Shown here: piece by piece, positions 1-7,521 of the stretch | Numbering within the stretch: position 1 is the first letter of the stretch | Layout of the letters: every line of letters starts with the position of its first letter | NCBI GenBank assembly: GCA_016794805.1 | Contig: JAEUJI010000241.1 | Coordinates: 1-34,665 of the forward strand | Direction of reading: 5' to 3' | Length of the DNA stretch: 34,665 bases | Source: Gemmatimonadota bacterium | GTDB taxonomy: Bacteria; Gemmatimonadota; Gemmatimonadetes; Gemmatimonadales; GWC2-71-9 | The notes under the pieces: generated by a model | Databases searched by the model: none | Told to the model about the DNA's origin: nothing | What the model saw: the letters and a program-made list of their open reading frames with translations, nothing else | Made by a program: the position numbers and the translations under genes

Positions 1-214
1 CCCGGCCGCGGGACGCCCGTCGTTGCACCGTGCCGGGCGCCATGGAACACCGTCCGGCCGTGCCGGCCTTGCAGCAGGGAAGGGCGGGCTCGACGCGCCA
101 GGCCGGAGACCTGCGCGGACGCCTGCCGCGATGTCTGGAGCTGCCCAGCACGGGGCCCGGGACCTCGGCGCTTGGGAGGACCGCCTTGCACCGCCCGGCC
201 GAGCCCGCGGGTAG
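1..214. other. Left edge: no supportable gene
   Basis: Both strands are open in several frames here, as expected at this GC content. None of the translations shows a recognisable motif, a credible ribosome binding site or the composition of a normal soluble or membrane protein; they are Arg/Pro/Gly/Ala-rich. A plus-strand frame closes with TAG at 212-214, so the end of a gene entering from outside the window cannot be excluded. I saw no tRNA or repeat here. Confidence 0.4.
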
Positions 215-250
215 AAAACCGACGGGGAGCGCGGCACGCCGCACTCCCCG
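215..250 (-). terminator. Candidate intrinsic terminator downstream of the recombinase
   Basis: Bases 223-250 form a hairpin: arms 223-229 and 244-250 pair perfectly, then one C/A mismatch, then 231-235 pairs with 238-242 around a two-base loop. Read on the minus strand, the hairpin is followed after four bases by TTTT (complement of 215-218). It lies about 120 bases past the stop of the minus-strand recombinase gene, where a terminator for that gene would be expected. The U tract is short, so the call is tentative. Confidence 0.4.
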
Positions 251-372
251 AGCACCCCACCACCATTATCCCCAACTCCCTCGGCGCTCCCTAACTGATA
301 TTGGACCTCCTCCCCCGCCACACCGGCGCCGGGGAGAATCTGACCAAGTGTACCGCCAAGCACCCGAAAAGG

Positions 373-1389
373 CTAACTCCGCACGGCGGGACGCTGGGCC
401 TCCGCCAGCCCGCCATCTGCCAGGCGGTCGGCCGGGCTCCGGACCCCCGGGACCCCGCGGTTCAGGACGTGAGTATACAGCATCGTGGTGGACACGTCTC
501 GATGCCCAAGCAACTCCTGCACCGTCCGGATATCGGTCCCCGACTCGAGCAGGTGAGTCGCGAACGAGTGCCGGAAGGTATGGCAGCTCACCCGCTTCGG
601 GACGCCGCTCCGCGCCGCCGCCGCCGCCACCGCCCGCTGCACCGCCGACGGGTGGAGATGATGCCGGCGCACCTGGCCCGCCGCCTCGTCCCGGTAGCGC
701 CGCCGCGCGGGAAAGACCCACTGCCACGGCCAGCTCCGGCCCGCCTGCGGGTACTTGACCCCCAGGGCACCCGGCAACGCCACCCAGCCATGATCCCGCC
801 CCCGGTCGCACTCCCGGCGAAACCCCTCCTCCACCTCCCCGAGATGCGCCGCCAGCTCCTCCCGGACCGACTCGGCCAGTACCGTCACGCGGTCCTTCGC
901 CCCCTTCCCCCGGCGGACCCGGATCTCCCGCCGCTCCAGGTCCACATCCTTCACCCGGAGGCTGAGGCATTCCTGCAGTCGCAGCCCACTGCCATACAGC
1001 AACCACCCGACCAGCCGGGCCGTCCCCCGCAGCTCGCCCAGCACCCGGGCCACCTCCTGAGGAGTCAGCACCACCGGGATCCGGGTCGGCTGCTGCGGCC
1101 GGGGAATCGCCCCGCCCACCCGCAGCGGGATGCGCAGGATCTCCCGATACAGGAACTGCAGCGCCGCCAGCGCCTGGGCCAGGGTGGACGGCGCCGCCTT
1201 CCGCTCCTCCGCCAGATGACGGAGGAATGCCAGCACTTCCGCCTCCCCCAGCTCACGAGGGTGGCGAAGGCCGTGAAACCGGACGTAGCGCCGGACCCAC
1301 ATGGTGTACGCCTCCTCGGTCCGGGGACTGAAGTGGCGTAACCGGAGATTGGCGCGCATCAGCGGCAGCAACTTGGAATTAGGCGGCAT
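373..1389 (-). CDS. Integron-type tyrosine recombinase (IntI family)
   Basis: Site-specific DNA recombinase of 338 residues, close to the 337 of class 1 IntI. The N-terminal SAM-like DNA-binding domain covers about residues 10-95 (LRLRHFSPRTEEAY is typical of IntI) and the catalytic domain 105-315. The tyrosine-recombinase residues are visible: R137 in GSGLRLQE, a Lys at 163 or 166 in RGKGAKDR, H270-x-x-R273 in CHTFRHSF, H296 in LLGH, and nucleophile Y305 in TTMLYTHV. The insert at about 200-228, with ALGVKYP followed by WPWQWVFP, is the IntI-specific patch separating integron integrases from XerC/D. The start at 1389 was chosen because homology begins there; a longer frame to 1542 adds only low-complexity residues. 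Another Met lies at 1359. No clear ribosome binding site precedes either. No attI or attC sites were recognised nearby, so the gene may be a solitary integrase or an integron remnant. Confidence 0.9.
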   Translation of the reverse strand: MPPNSKLLPLMRANLRLRHFSPRTEEAYTMWVRRYVRFHGLRHPRELGEAEVLAFLRHLAEERKAAPSTLAQALAALQFLYREILRIPLRVGGAIPRPQQPTRIPVVLTPQEVARVLGELRGTARLVGWLLYGSGLRLQECLSLRVKDVDLERREIRVRRGKGAKDRVTVLAESVREELAAHLGEVEEGFRRECDRGRDHGWVALPGALGVKYPQAGRSWPWQWVFPARRRYRDEAAGQVRRHHLHPSAVQRAVAAAAARSGVPKRVSCHTFRHSFATHLLESGTDIRTVQELLGHRDVSTTMLYTHVLNRGVPGVRSPADRLADGGLAEAQRPAVRS

Positions 1390-1527
1390 GGGGCGGGAAC
1401 ACGACGGACGAGTTGTCACCACAATAGCGCCTGCACCACCCGCCACCGGTACCGGAAAAACGCACGCCCGCCGGCCCCTCCCCCCCACTACGACACCCCA
1501 CTGCCATGCCAAGGCCCCGCAGGGACC

Positions 1528-1587
1528 GAAGCAATCCCCCACCCTCCAAGCGGAGAATGGGGGATCGCTTCGTCGCGCTTCTCGCGA
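1528..1587. repeat. REP-like double hairpin between recombinase and lipoprotein genes
   Basis: Two adjacent hairpins fill part of the 228-base gap between the minus-strand lipoprotein stop and the recombinase start. Arms 1528-1541 and 1558-1571 are inverted repeats matching at 13 of 14 positions, with a small inner stem (1544-1547 with 1552-1555). Next to them TCGCG (1573-1577) pairs with CGCGA (1583-1587). The layout resembles dispersed REP-type intergenic repeats and could also end transcription of the lipoprotein gene. It lacks the conserved core sites of an attC. No second copy was seen in this window. Confidence 0.6.
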
Positions 1588-1617
1588 TGACAGGCAGGGC
1601 TACCTTCGTCGGCCCGC

Positions 1618-2298
1618 CTACCGCGCCTGCAGCGACCAGAGCTGGTAGTTCTGGGCTGCGTTGTTCGCCCGCTGCCAGGCCGGTTTCACGCTGCCCGCGG
1701 CGTTCGGCGCATCAGCCTCGAACACCATGGCGTAGTTGCTGTTCTTGGTGAAGATCCGACCGGTCGAGGTCAGCCCCGTCGCCGTGGCCGGCAGCGGCAG
1801 GTGGAACAGCTGGTTGGCCCCGTAGTGGCAGGGATAGAACTGCAGCGCCTCGCCGCCATTGGCCGTCCCCGCCGCCACGTCCACGCAGTACGCCGGGTTG
1901 TAGACCGAGCGGAGCGCCACCCGCAGCCGATCGGTGCTGGCGGGCAGCGAGTTGCTGAAGCCCACCACGGTGAACCACTGCAGCGTGTCGAGCGACGAGG
2001 GGTAACAGAGCTGCGCCTGCAGCCGCACGCCGGTCCCGGGCAGCGCCGTCGGCCCGAGGCAACGGTCATACTGGTCGCCAGTCCAGTCGCGGATCTTGAC
2101 CTGCTTCCCCGCCCAGGGATTGCTGAGGAAGACGACCGGCGGCGGGCGGAGGATGAGATCCGCGGGGGCCACGTCCGCTTCGGCTGCCGTGACCGCCTCC
2201 TCCGCGGGGTTGGGTTGGGTCGAGTCGGAGACACAGGCCGACAGGCCTCCGAGAACGACGAGCGCGGACAGCACGGGCGACAGCGAGCGGGCCAGCAT
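1618..2298 (-). CDS. Secreted lipoprotein with ricin-B-like beta-trefoil
   Basis: A 226-residue exported protein. It starts MLARSLSP, then a hydrophobic segment and lipobox LSAC, so it is probably lipidated at that Cys and held on the outer face of a membrane. A short Asp/Ser/Pro/Glu-rich stretch leads to a domain of about 150 residues with spaced Q-x-W or Q-x-F motifs (LQWFTV, NQLFHL, YQLWSL). These are characteristic of ricin-type beta-trefoil carbohydrate-binding folds. The repeats are degenerate, so sugar binding is inference. The start is fixed by a strong Shine-Dalgarno sequence, AGGAGG, four bases upstream of the ATG at 2298; the frame stays open upstream but without signal. The gene runs in the same direction as the recombinase and diverges from the HAF lipoprotein at 2694. 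No catalytic domain is visible. Confidence 0.75.
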   Translation of the reverse strand: MLARSLSPVLSALVVLGGLSACVSDSTQPNPAEEAVTAAEADVAPADLILRPPPVVFLSNPWAGKQVKIRDWTGDQYDRCLGPTALPGTGVRLQAQLCYPSSLDTLQWFTVVGFSNSLPASTDRLRVALRSVYNPAYCVDVAAGTANGGEALQFYPCHYGANQLFHLPLPATATGLTSTGRIFTKNSNYAMVFEADAPNAAGSVKPAWQRANNAAQNYQLWSLQAR

Positions 2299-2447
2299 AC
2301 TTCCTCCTGATGACGCAGCGTGTGAGAGTGATGGTGCTCCAGTCCTGCATCCAAGCAACGCGATGGGGCCGATCCGGCTCTCACGCCGCTCGCGGCGCAC
2401 CGCGGTGTAGCGCACATCACAACGGCGGAAGTTCTCACTGGGCGTTA

Positions 2448-2467
2448 GGCGGTAGCGACGGTAACGA
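2448..2467. repeat. Half copy of the 9-mer palindromic repeat
   Basis: The first 17 bases are identical to the reverse complement of the right arm of the palindrome at 9643-9699, and the unit also recurs at 29580-29643. No inverted partner follows, so this is one arm only. It begins inside GCGTTAGGC (2442-2450). Confidence 0.6.
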
Positions 2468-2539
2468 AGAGACGTGTCGAGCATCGACCCCCTGATCCCC
2501 CTCTCCCGCCAACCTCACGGATCCTTCAGTTCCCTCGGC

Positions 2540-2547
2540 TATCTTGG
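2540..2547 (+). promoter_or_regulatory. TATCTTGG box, candidate -7 element
   Basis: TATCTTGG lies 147 bases upstream of the HAF lipoprotein start. It matches the Bacteroidetes -7 box TAnnTTTG at all but one fixed position, and the same octamer occurs at 5229. No clear TTG -33 element was found at the expected distance, so this is a pattern-based guess. Confidence 0.25.
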
Positions 2548-2693
2548 GGTGCGAGGTCATCCGCCTCACGGACCAGCAGGAGCGGTGGCACCAATCGCGG
2601 TTCCCAGAGACGCCCCCCCCGCCACCCCTCGACGGACACGCCCCCGCTGCCGCCGCCCCAACTCCGTCCGGCACGAAACGCGGAGGCACATTC

Positions 2694-3779
2694 ATGAGAA
2701 ACTCCTTCTGGTATCTCGCCGGGGCCCTCCTGGTCACGGGGTGCGCCGACGCCGCTCGGCCGGTGGACGAATCCGGACTGGCCCAGGCGGTCACCGTCTC
2801 CCGGGTGATCCCCGGCCTCGATCTGGGGAGCCTCGGTGGCCCGGGCGCTTCCTCTCAGGCCGGCGACATCAACAACGCCGGCGTCGTGGTGGGCGTGTCC
2901 CTCAATCAGGCTGGCCTGACGCGCGCCTTCCGCTGGACCAGGAATGGCGGCATGCAGGACCTCGGCACCCTGCCGGGTGGAACCCAGAGCGGCGCCACCC
3001 GCATCGTGGACGACGGTCAAATCCTCGGTTGGAGCGATAACGCTGCCGGCGCCCGGGTCCCCGTCCGCTGGAACACCGCCGGCCGGATCGAACAACTCCA
3101 ACTCCCCTGGCTGTCCGACACCGCGTACACCCACGAGACCGCCGACTTCAGCCAGCGCGGCGAGGTGGTCGGCTCTGCCACTGGCGAGGCGATGCACGGC
3201 TGGTACTGGTCCAGGGCCACCGGGATGCTGGACCTGCGGGACCAGGTGCCGAGCTGCATGGAGAATTTCGCGTACGCCATCAACGCCCAGGGCACGGTCA
3301 CCGGTGCGGCCTGCAGCGGGCTCGGCTATCCCATGGCGTACACCTGGAACCGCGAGCGCGGCTACCAGTTCCTGGATATTGGGGAGTTTCCGGAATCCGT
3401 CGCCTTCGGACTGGCGATCAGCGATGCCGGCACGGTGGGCGGCTTCATCGACGTCCGGCTCGCCGGCCAGCCCGCCCCCGCGATCTGGCCCAGCGGAAAG
3501 GGGCTCGTCCGCCTCCCCAATCTCCCCAGCCGTGAGCCCTGGGGGCAGGTCACCGGGGTGAACGATCGCGATATCGCGGTGGGTTACAGCAGGGATTCGA
3601 CCGGGGCCTGGCAGCCGGTGGCGTGGCCCAATGCAAGGACCCTCCTGCTGCTCGCGACCGCTGAACGCCAGGGCGGCTCGGCGGCCGCCATCAATAACCG
3701 GCGGCAGGTGGCCGGCTGGGGCGCGGGCAATGGGGGCGCACGCCACGCGATGCTGTGGCAGCTGCCCGGGGAGCGGTAA
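2694..3779 (+). CDS. HAF-repeat extracellular lipoprotein
   Basis: A 361-residue exported protein with a signal peptide ending in the lipobox VTGC (Cys17). The mature part consists of repeats of about 45-60 residues that pair an Ile-Asn-Asn/Asp-x-Gly-x-Val-x-Gly strand with an Ala-Phe-x-Trp segment. Examples are DINNAGVVVGVS, AINAQGTVTGAA, AISDAGTVGGFI, GVNDRDIAVGYS and AINNRRQVAGWG, plus AFRWTRNGGMQDLGTLPGG. This is the HAF family of probable extracellular repeats, likely a beta-propeller or solenoid; the molecular function of the family is not known. The start is the ATG at 2694, eight bases after GGAGG; upstream in-frame codons give a Pro-rich non-signal extension. It appears to be a single-gene unit, followed by a 13-bp inverted repeat. 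Confidence 0.8.
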   Translation: MRNSFWYLAGALLVTGCADAARPVDESGLAQAVTVSRVIPGLDLGSLGGPGASSQAGDINNAGVVVGVSLNQAGLTRAFRWTRNGGMQDLGTLPGGTQSGATRIVDDGQILGWSDNAAGARVPVRWNTAGRIEQLQLPWLSDTAYTHETADFSQRGEVVGSATGEAMHGWYWSRATGMLDLRDQVPSCMENFAYAINAQGTVTGAACSGLGYPMAYTWNRERGYQFLDIGEFPESVAFGLAISDAGTVGGFIDVRLAGQPAPAIWPSGKGLVRLPNLPSREPWGQVTGVNDRDIAVGYSRDSTGAWQPVAWPNARTLLLLATAERQGGSAAAINNRRQVAGWGAGNGGARHAMLWQLPGER

Positions 3780-3825
3780 GCTCCGCCCCTGCCTCCCCAG
3801 CAACACCTGGCGGGAGGTGAAGTCG

Positions 3826-3877
3826 GTGGCGGGACCGGGTCGCGACTCACGGCCCCATGCAACTCCGGTCCCGCCAC
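3826..3877. repeat. Perfect 13-bp inverted repeat
   Basis: GTGGCGGGACCGG (3826-3838) is the exact reverse complement of 3865-3877, with a 26-base loop. It lies between the HAF gene stop (3779) and the serine hydrolase start (3979). No T tract follows. It could be a Rho-assisted stop, a REP-like element or an operator. The rest of the 199-base gap shows nothing else recognisable. Confidence 0.6.
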
Positions 3878-3978
3878 AAGGCGCATTCGTCCCTTCACGG
3901 CCCCCGTTCGTCCCCTTCTCCCTCCCCCATTCATCGCTGCGGCCCCACCGTTCGCGCTCCACTCAACCGGAGCGACTG

Positions 3979-5130
3979 ATGTCCCCGCGCACCACCCTGA
4001 TTCTCGTGAGCCTGACCCTGGCCGGCGCCGCGTGTGCCGCCGACCGCAACGGCCCGGACCTGCCGCCCGCGGCCTCCGCCCTCGACAGCGTGCTGCTGGA
4101 GGCGCGGGCCGCGGCCGGTCTCCCCGCGATGGCCGCCATCGTGGTCCGCGCCGATACCACCCTCGCCATCGGCGCGGTGGGCGTCCGGAAGCAGGGCGGC
4201 CACGCCGCAGTGAGCACCGCCGACCGCTTTCACCTGGGCTCCAATGTGAAGGCGATGACTGCCACGATGATCGCGACGCTGGTGGAGGAGGGGGCGCTGC
4301 ACTGGGCCACCCGCCCGGTGGACGTCTTTCCGGAGCTGGCAGGGGAGATCAACCCCGCCTTCGGTCAGGTCACGCTCGAGCAGTTGCTGCAGCACCGCGC
4401 CGGAATCGAGCCGCTGCTCTATTTCGGCGACGTGCCCCCCTTTGCCGGTACCCCCGCGGAGCAGCGCTACCAGGGCACGGCGCTGGTGCTCGGGCTCGAT
4501 CCCGCCGGGCCAGTGGGGGAGTTCCTCTACTCCAACGCCGGCTACGCGGTGGCCGCCGCCATGGCGGAGCGGGTGACCGGCAGCCCCTGGGAACAGCTGA
4601 TGACCGAGCGGCTCTTCGCCCCGCTGGGCATCACTCCGCTGTTCGGCTGGCCCGCCGCCGCTACCGCCGGCGCCCCGTGGGGGCACGCGCCACAGGGCAA
4701 TCGGCTGGTGCCGCTCGACCCGATGGCCCCGACCATGCCCGCCGCCATCGATCCCGCCGGCGAGCAATCGCTGACGCTCGAGGCCTATGCCCGCTTCGCG
4801 CAGCTGCACCTGCGCGGACTCGCCGGCCGCCCGTCGCTGGTCGGGACCCCGACCTACGCACGCCTGCACGCGCCCGTCGGCGACTATGCGCTGGGCTGGG
4901 GAGTGGTGGACTTCGCTGGCGAGATGACCAGCACCCACAACGGCAGCACCGGCGCTTTCTACGCCACGGTGTTCCTCCAGCCGGGACGTGACCTGGCGGT
5001 GATCGTCGTCAGCAACGCCGGCGGGGACACCGCCGCCGCCGCGACCGTTGGCGCGGGGATCGAGCTGCTGCGCCGCTACGGTGGAGCGGTGCCCGGCGCC
5101 GCCGTCGCGGCCCGGCTCGCGGCGCGGTAG
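3979..5130 (+). CDS. Serine hydrolase, class C beta-lactamase / DD-peptidase fold
   Basis: A 383-residue exported enzyme of the beta-lactamase family that includes AmpC, DD-carboxypeptidases and esterases. The catalytic motifs are intact: S88-N-V-K91 (HLGSNVKAMT; nucleophile and general base), Y184-S-N186 (LYSNAGY) and H320-N-G322 (THNGSTG, equivalent to KTG). The N-terminus is a signal peptide ending near GAACAAD; it may be cut by signal peptidase I or lipidated, as the Cys context is not a classic lipobox. The start is the ATG at 3979, seven bases after GGAG. The His replacing Lys in the third motif is common in esterase and peptidase relatives, so antibiotic hydrolysis should not be assumed; substrates are probably peptides or esters in the periplasm. 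The gene stands alone, and a GC-rich hairpin lies at 5150-5168. Confidence 0.85.
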   Translation: MSPRTTLILVSLTLAGAACAADRNGPDLPPAASALDSVLLEARAAAGLPAMAAIVVRADTTLAIGAVGVRKQGGHAAVSTADRFHLGSNVKAMTATMIATLVEEGALHWATRPVDVFPELAGEINPAFGQVTLEQLLQHRAGIEPLLYFGDVPPFAGTPAEQRYQGTALVLGLDPAGPVGEFLYSNAGYAVAAAMAERVTGSPWEQLMTERLFAPLGITPLFGWPAAATAGAPWGHAPQGNRLVPLDPMAPTMPAAIDPAGEQSLTLEAYARFAQLHLRGLAGRPSLVGTPTYARLHAPVGDYALGWGVVDFAGEMTSTHNGSTGAFYATVFLQPGRDLAVIVVSNAGGDTAAAATVGAGIELLRRYGGAVPGAAVAARLAAR

Positions 5131-5149
5131 CCTCGCGCGCCAGGGCCGC

Positions 5150-5168
5150 GGCCCGCTGGTGGCGGGCC
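5150..5168 (+). terminator. GC hairpin after serine hydrolase
   Basis: GGCCCGC (5150-5156) pairs perfectly with GCGGGCC (5162-5168) around a five-base loop, 20 bases after the stop codon. No T run follows, so termination here is only suggested by position. Confidence 0.25.
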
Positions 5169-5228
5169 CTGCAGGGCAGGGGGAGGGCGATTCACCCCGC
5201 CTTCCCAGGAGCTTCATGGCCGGCGCGG

Positions 5229-5236
5229 TATCTTGG
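5229..5236 (+). promoter_or_regulatory. TATCTTGG box before the small membrane peptide
   Basis: This is a second exact copy of the octamer found at 2540. It ends 14 bases before the ATG of the 36-residue peptide. If it is a -7 box, the transcript would start almost at the ribosome binding site. Confidence 0.25.
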
Positions 5237-5250
5237 TCAGGGAGGTTCCT

Positions 5251-5361
5251 ATGCCTGCGCCCGGTAGCCAGTACGCGCCCTCTCACCATCACGCCCGCCT
5301 GATCCGGCTGGCACTGATGCTGCAGCTGCTCGCCCTCATGGCCGCCCTCCTGATGGCCTGA
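5251..5361 (+). CDS. Small single-pass membrane peptide, 36 aa
   Basis: A 36-codon frame from ATG at 5251 to TGA at 5359-5361. The first 15 residues are polar (MPAPGSQYAPSHHHA) with a three-His cluster. The rest, from about residue 18, is one continuous hydrophobic Leu/Ala/Met stretch that would span the membrane and ends only one or two residues after it. AGGGAGG lies five bases before the ATG, one of the best ribosome binding sites in the window, which argues that it is translated. I do not recognise a family. Small proteins of this form often modulate a membrane partner. The nearest downstream gene is the membrane sulfatase-like enzyme at 5534, 172 bases away, but no link is demonstrated. 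Confidence 0.6.
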   Translation: MPAPGSQYAPSHHHARLIRLALMLQLLALMAALLMA

Positions 5362-5533
5362 GGCGGTCCAGGGGCGCGAGTGACTCGATTTGCTCCTGCC
5401 GCTTTTTCGTTCATTGCGCATGATCTTGCGGACCTGAGATTGGCGGAGGCAGGGCGACGTCGCTAGCGGACGGCGCCCTGCGCCGGCTTGCCACAAGTTT
5501 CCGAGGGGCGCGCACCGGCCCGACGGAGGACGC

Positions 5534-7363
5534 TTGGCGAACCCCCGCTCCCGCAATTCCGCTGACCTCCTGGGCGCCGCGCTTTGCGTGGGGCTGGGGG
5601 TGGGGCTGCTCGAAGGCGCCCTCTACCACATCCCGCAGGTCCACCACTTCCTGACCCGGCAGAACATCCGCCTCGGCCCCGACCGCCTCTGGCTTCCCGC
5701 CGCCGCGAACCTGGTCTGGTTCGGCATCGCGGCCTTGGCGCTCGCGCTGCTGCATCGGCTCTGGCCCGGCCGGGTCTCCGCCGCCCGGGCGATCGGGGTC
5801 CTCGCAGGGCTCGCGGCGCTCAGCCTCACGATGCTGTTCACCCGGATGCACGACGTCGCCCACACCCTGATTGCGGTGGGCGTCGGGGTGCAGGCGTCGC
5901 GTCTGCTGGAGAGGCAAGGCGAAGGGGCGCTGCGCGGCCTGCGCCGTGCGCTGCTTCCCGCCCTGGGGCTGGCGGCGCTTGCCGCCGTCGGGTCCACCCT
6001 GGTGCCGCGCTTCCGGGAAGCACGGGCTCTGGCGGCCACCCCGGCGCCGCCGGCGGGCCGGCCCAACGTGCTGCTGATCATCCTGGACACGGTGCGGGGC
6101 TTCAACCTCAGCCTGCACGGGTACCACCGCGCCACCACTCCGCGGCTGGACCTGCGTGCCGCCGAGGGCGCCACCTTCGACCGGGCTATGACGGCGTCAC
6201 CCTGGACACTGCCGTCCCACGGCAGCGTCTTCACCGGGCAGTATCCCTATGCCCTGTCCACCGACTTCAAGCTGCCGCTCGACGGGACCCACCGGACCCT
6301 GGCCGAGGAGTTCACCGCCCAGGGCTATCGGACTGCCGGCTTCGTGGGGAACCTGCCCTACGGCAGCCGGGCCCTCGGCCTGGGTCGCGGCTTCCTGCAC
6401 TACGAGGACATCCCGGTCACCCCGCCCCAGATGATGCTGCACTCCACCCTCGGCCGGTGGCTCAAGGCGAACATCGTCAGCCCGATCCGCAAGCGGACCG
6501 GCCGGCACGACCTGTTCGACCGGCGCAAGGCGCCGGCGATTACCGATCGCTTCCTGGCCTGGAGCGGTGCCGCCGCCGAGCGGCCGTTCTTCGTCTTTCT
6601 CAACTATTACGACGCGCACCACCCCTATCTCCCCCCGGCTCCCTACGACCGGCGCTTCGTCCCGGAGAGCCAGCCCTCCTATGTCCCGTGGGACGTCGAG
6701 AGCCGGCGGGAGCCGTTCACCCCGGCGATGGTGGCCGCGGCGCAAGCCGCCTACGACGGGGCGATCAGCTTCCTGGATCAGGAGCTGGGGCGGATGTTCG
6801 ATACCCTGGCCGCGCGCGGCACGCTGGACAACACCATCGTCATCGTGACCTCCGACCATGGCGAACACTTCGGGGAGCACGGCCTGATGGCGCACGGCAA
6901 CAGCGTGTACCGGCCGCTGCTGCAGGTGCCGCTGTTCATTCGCTATCCGGAGCGGGTGCCGGGCGGCATTCGAATCGCGGAGCCCGTCACCCTCCGCGAT
7001 CTGGGCGCCACGGTGTTCGACCTGGCGCGGCTGGTTCCGTCCTTTCCCTGGCCGGGGGGGTCGCTCCGGGCGGCCTGGGACGGCGGCTACCAGGGTTCAC
7101 CGCCCTCGCCGGTGTACGCCGAGCTGCGGTCGGGCAAGCGGTGGCGGGCATCGCTGCTGAGCGATGGCTACCAGCTCTACCGCGACGACCAGGGCGCCCG
7201 GGCGCTGTTCGACCAGGCCAGGGACCCGAACGGCGAGGCGAACCTGATCGCGGGGGACAGTGCCACGAGTGCGCTGATCACGATTGCCGCCCGGCTAACG
7301 GAACGGATGGACTCCCTGGTCCCACCCGGCTCGCGCACCATCGCCACCGGCCGCGCGGACTAG
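5534..7363 (+). CDS. Membrane-anchored sulfatase-fold (alkaline phosphatase superfamily) enzyme
   Basis: A 609-residue protein. About four or five membrane segments lie in residues 12-157, followed by an Ala/Pro linker and a sulfatase-type domain from about residue 177, probably on the outer face. Metal-site motifs are clear: NVLLIILDTVRG (D185), NYYDAHHPYLPP and TSDHGEHFGEHG (D441, H442). At the nucleophile site the sequence reads SPWTLPSHGS, so T225 takes the position normally held by the Cys or Ser that becomes formylglycine, and the Arg of C-x-P-x-R is His. This fits the Thr-nucleophile branch such as LtaS-type phosphoglycerol or phosphoethanolamine transferases better than true sulfatases; the exact reaction is unknown. 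The start is a TTG at 5534, preceded by GGAGGA; no ATG occurs before the second half of the membrane region. Confidence 0.8.
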   Translation: MANPRSRNSADLLGAALCVGLGVGLLEGALYHIPQVHHFLTRQNIRLGPDRLWLPAAANLVWFGIAALALALLHRLWPGRVSAARAIGVLAGLAALSLTMLFTRMHDVAHTLIAVGVGVQASRLLERQGEGALRGLRRALLPALGLAALAAVGSTLVPRFREARALAATPAPPAGRPNVLLIILDTVRGFNLSLHGYHRATTPRLDLRAAEGATFDRAMTASPWTLPSHGSVFTGQYPYALSTDFKLPLDGTHRTLAEEFTAQGYRTAGFVGNLPYGSRALGLGRGFLHYEDIPVTPPQMMLHSTLGRWLKANIVSPIRKRTGRHDLFDRRKAPAITDRFLAWSGAAAERPFFVFLNYYDAHHPYLPPAPYDRRFVPESQPSYVPWDVESRREPFTPAMVAAAQAAYDGAISFLDQELGRMFDTLAARGTLDNTIVIVTSDHGEHFGEHGLMAHGNSVYRPLLQVPLFIRYPERVPGGIRIAEPVTLRDLGATVFDLARLVPSFPWPGGSLRAAWDGGYQGSPPSPVYAELRSGKRWRASLLSDGYQLYRDDQGARALFDQARDPNGEANLIAGDSATSALITIAARLTERMDSLVPPGSRTIATGRAD

Positions 7364-7499
7364 CGGTCGCCTCCCGGCGGCCGGCGCCGCTCTCCGCCCC
7401 ACCCTCGCTGAGTCCTTCCCGCACGGTGCCCGCAGGTCGCTGGCAATCCGGCAGTTACGCGCCTGTCGATTTCCCCGCTCCCCATTCGACGCATGGGTA

Positions 7500-7521
7500 G
7501 CGGCGGCACTCCTGCCGCCGC
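7500..7521. other. Perfect 9-bp hairpin upstream of the DGPF module
   Basis: GCGGCGGCA (7500-7508) pairs exactly with TGCCGCCGC (7513-7521) over a four-base loop. It sits in the 283-base gap between the sulfatase-like gene and the double YCII gene, 137 bases past the former and 126 before the latter. It may be a Rho-assisted stop or a leader structure. The rest of the gap holds no recognisable gene. Confidence 0.4.

Larger units (their letters stand above)
2299..2693. other. Divergent intergenic region
   Basis: These 395 bases separate two divergent lipoprotein genes and must carry both promoters. They contain TTGCTTGG on the minus strand (2351-2358), 52 bases from the minus-strand start; a 5-bp hairpin at 2384-2397; a perfect 10-base palindrome CACCGCGGTG at 2398-2407 that could be an operator; a half copy of the 9-mer repeat at 2448-2467; and TATCTTGG at 2540-2547 on the plus strand. 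No convincing open frame was seen. Confidence 0.5.

Noticed and set aside
1390-1542. In-frame upstream extension of the integrase to 1542
   Set aside because: The added 51 residues are low-complexity Gly/Val/Arg-rich sequence with no homology to IntI N-termini. The start at 1389 gives the normal family length.
1618-2298. Lipoprotein gene considered as an integron cassette
   Set aside because: Its orientation toward the integrase and lack of attC cores on either side do not fit a standard cassette. It has its own ribosome binding site and adequate upstream space for a promoter.
2442-2450. GCGTTAGGC, which fits the GTTRRRY core of an attC site
   Set aside because: No matching partner core, L boxes or extended stem-loop was found at the expected distance, and the sequence runs straight into the 9-mer repeat half copy. 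A seven-base match alone is not evidence for an attC.
3979-5130. Serine hydrolase considered as an antibiotic-resistance beta-lactamase
   Set aside because: The motifs are shared by DD-peptidases and esterases, and the third motif is HNG rather than KTG. Nothing in the context suggests resistance.
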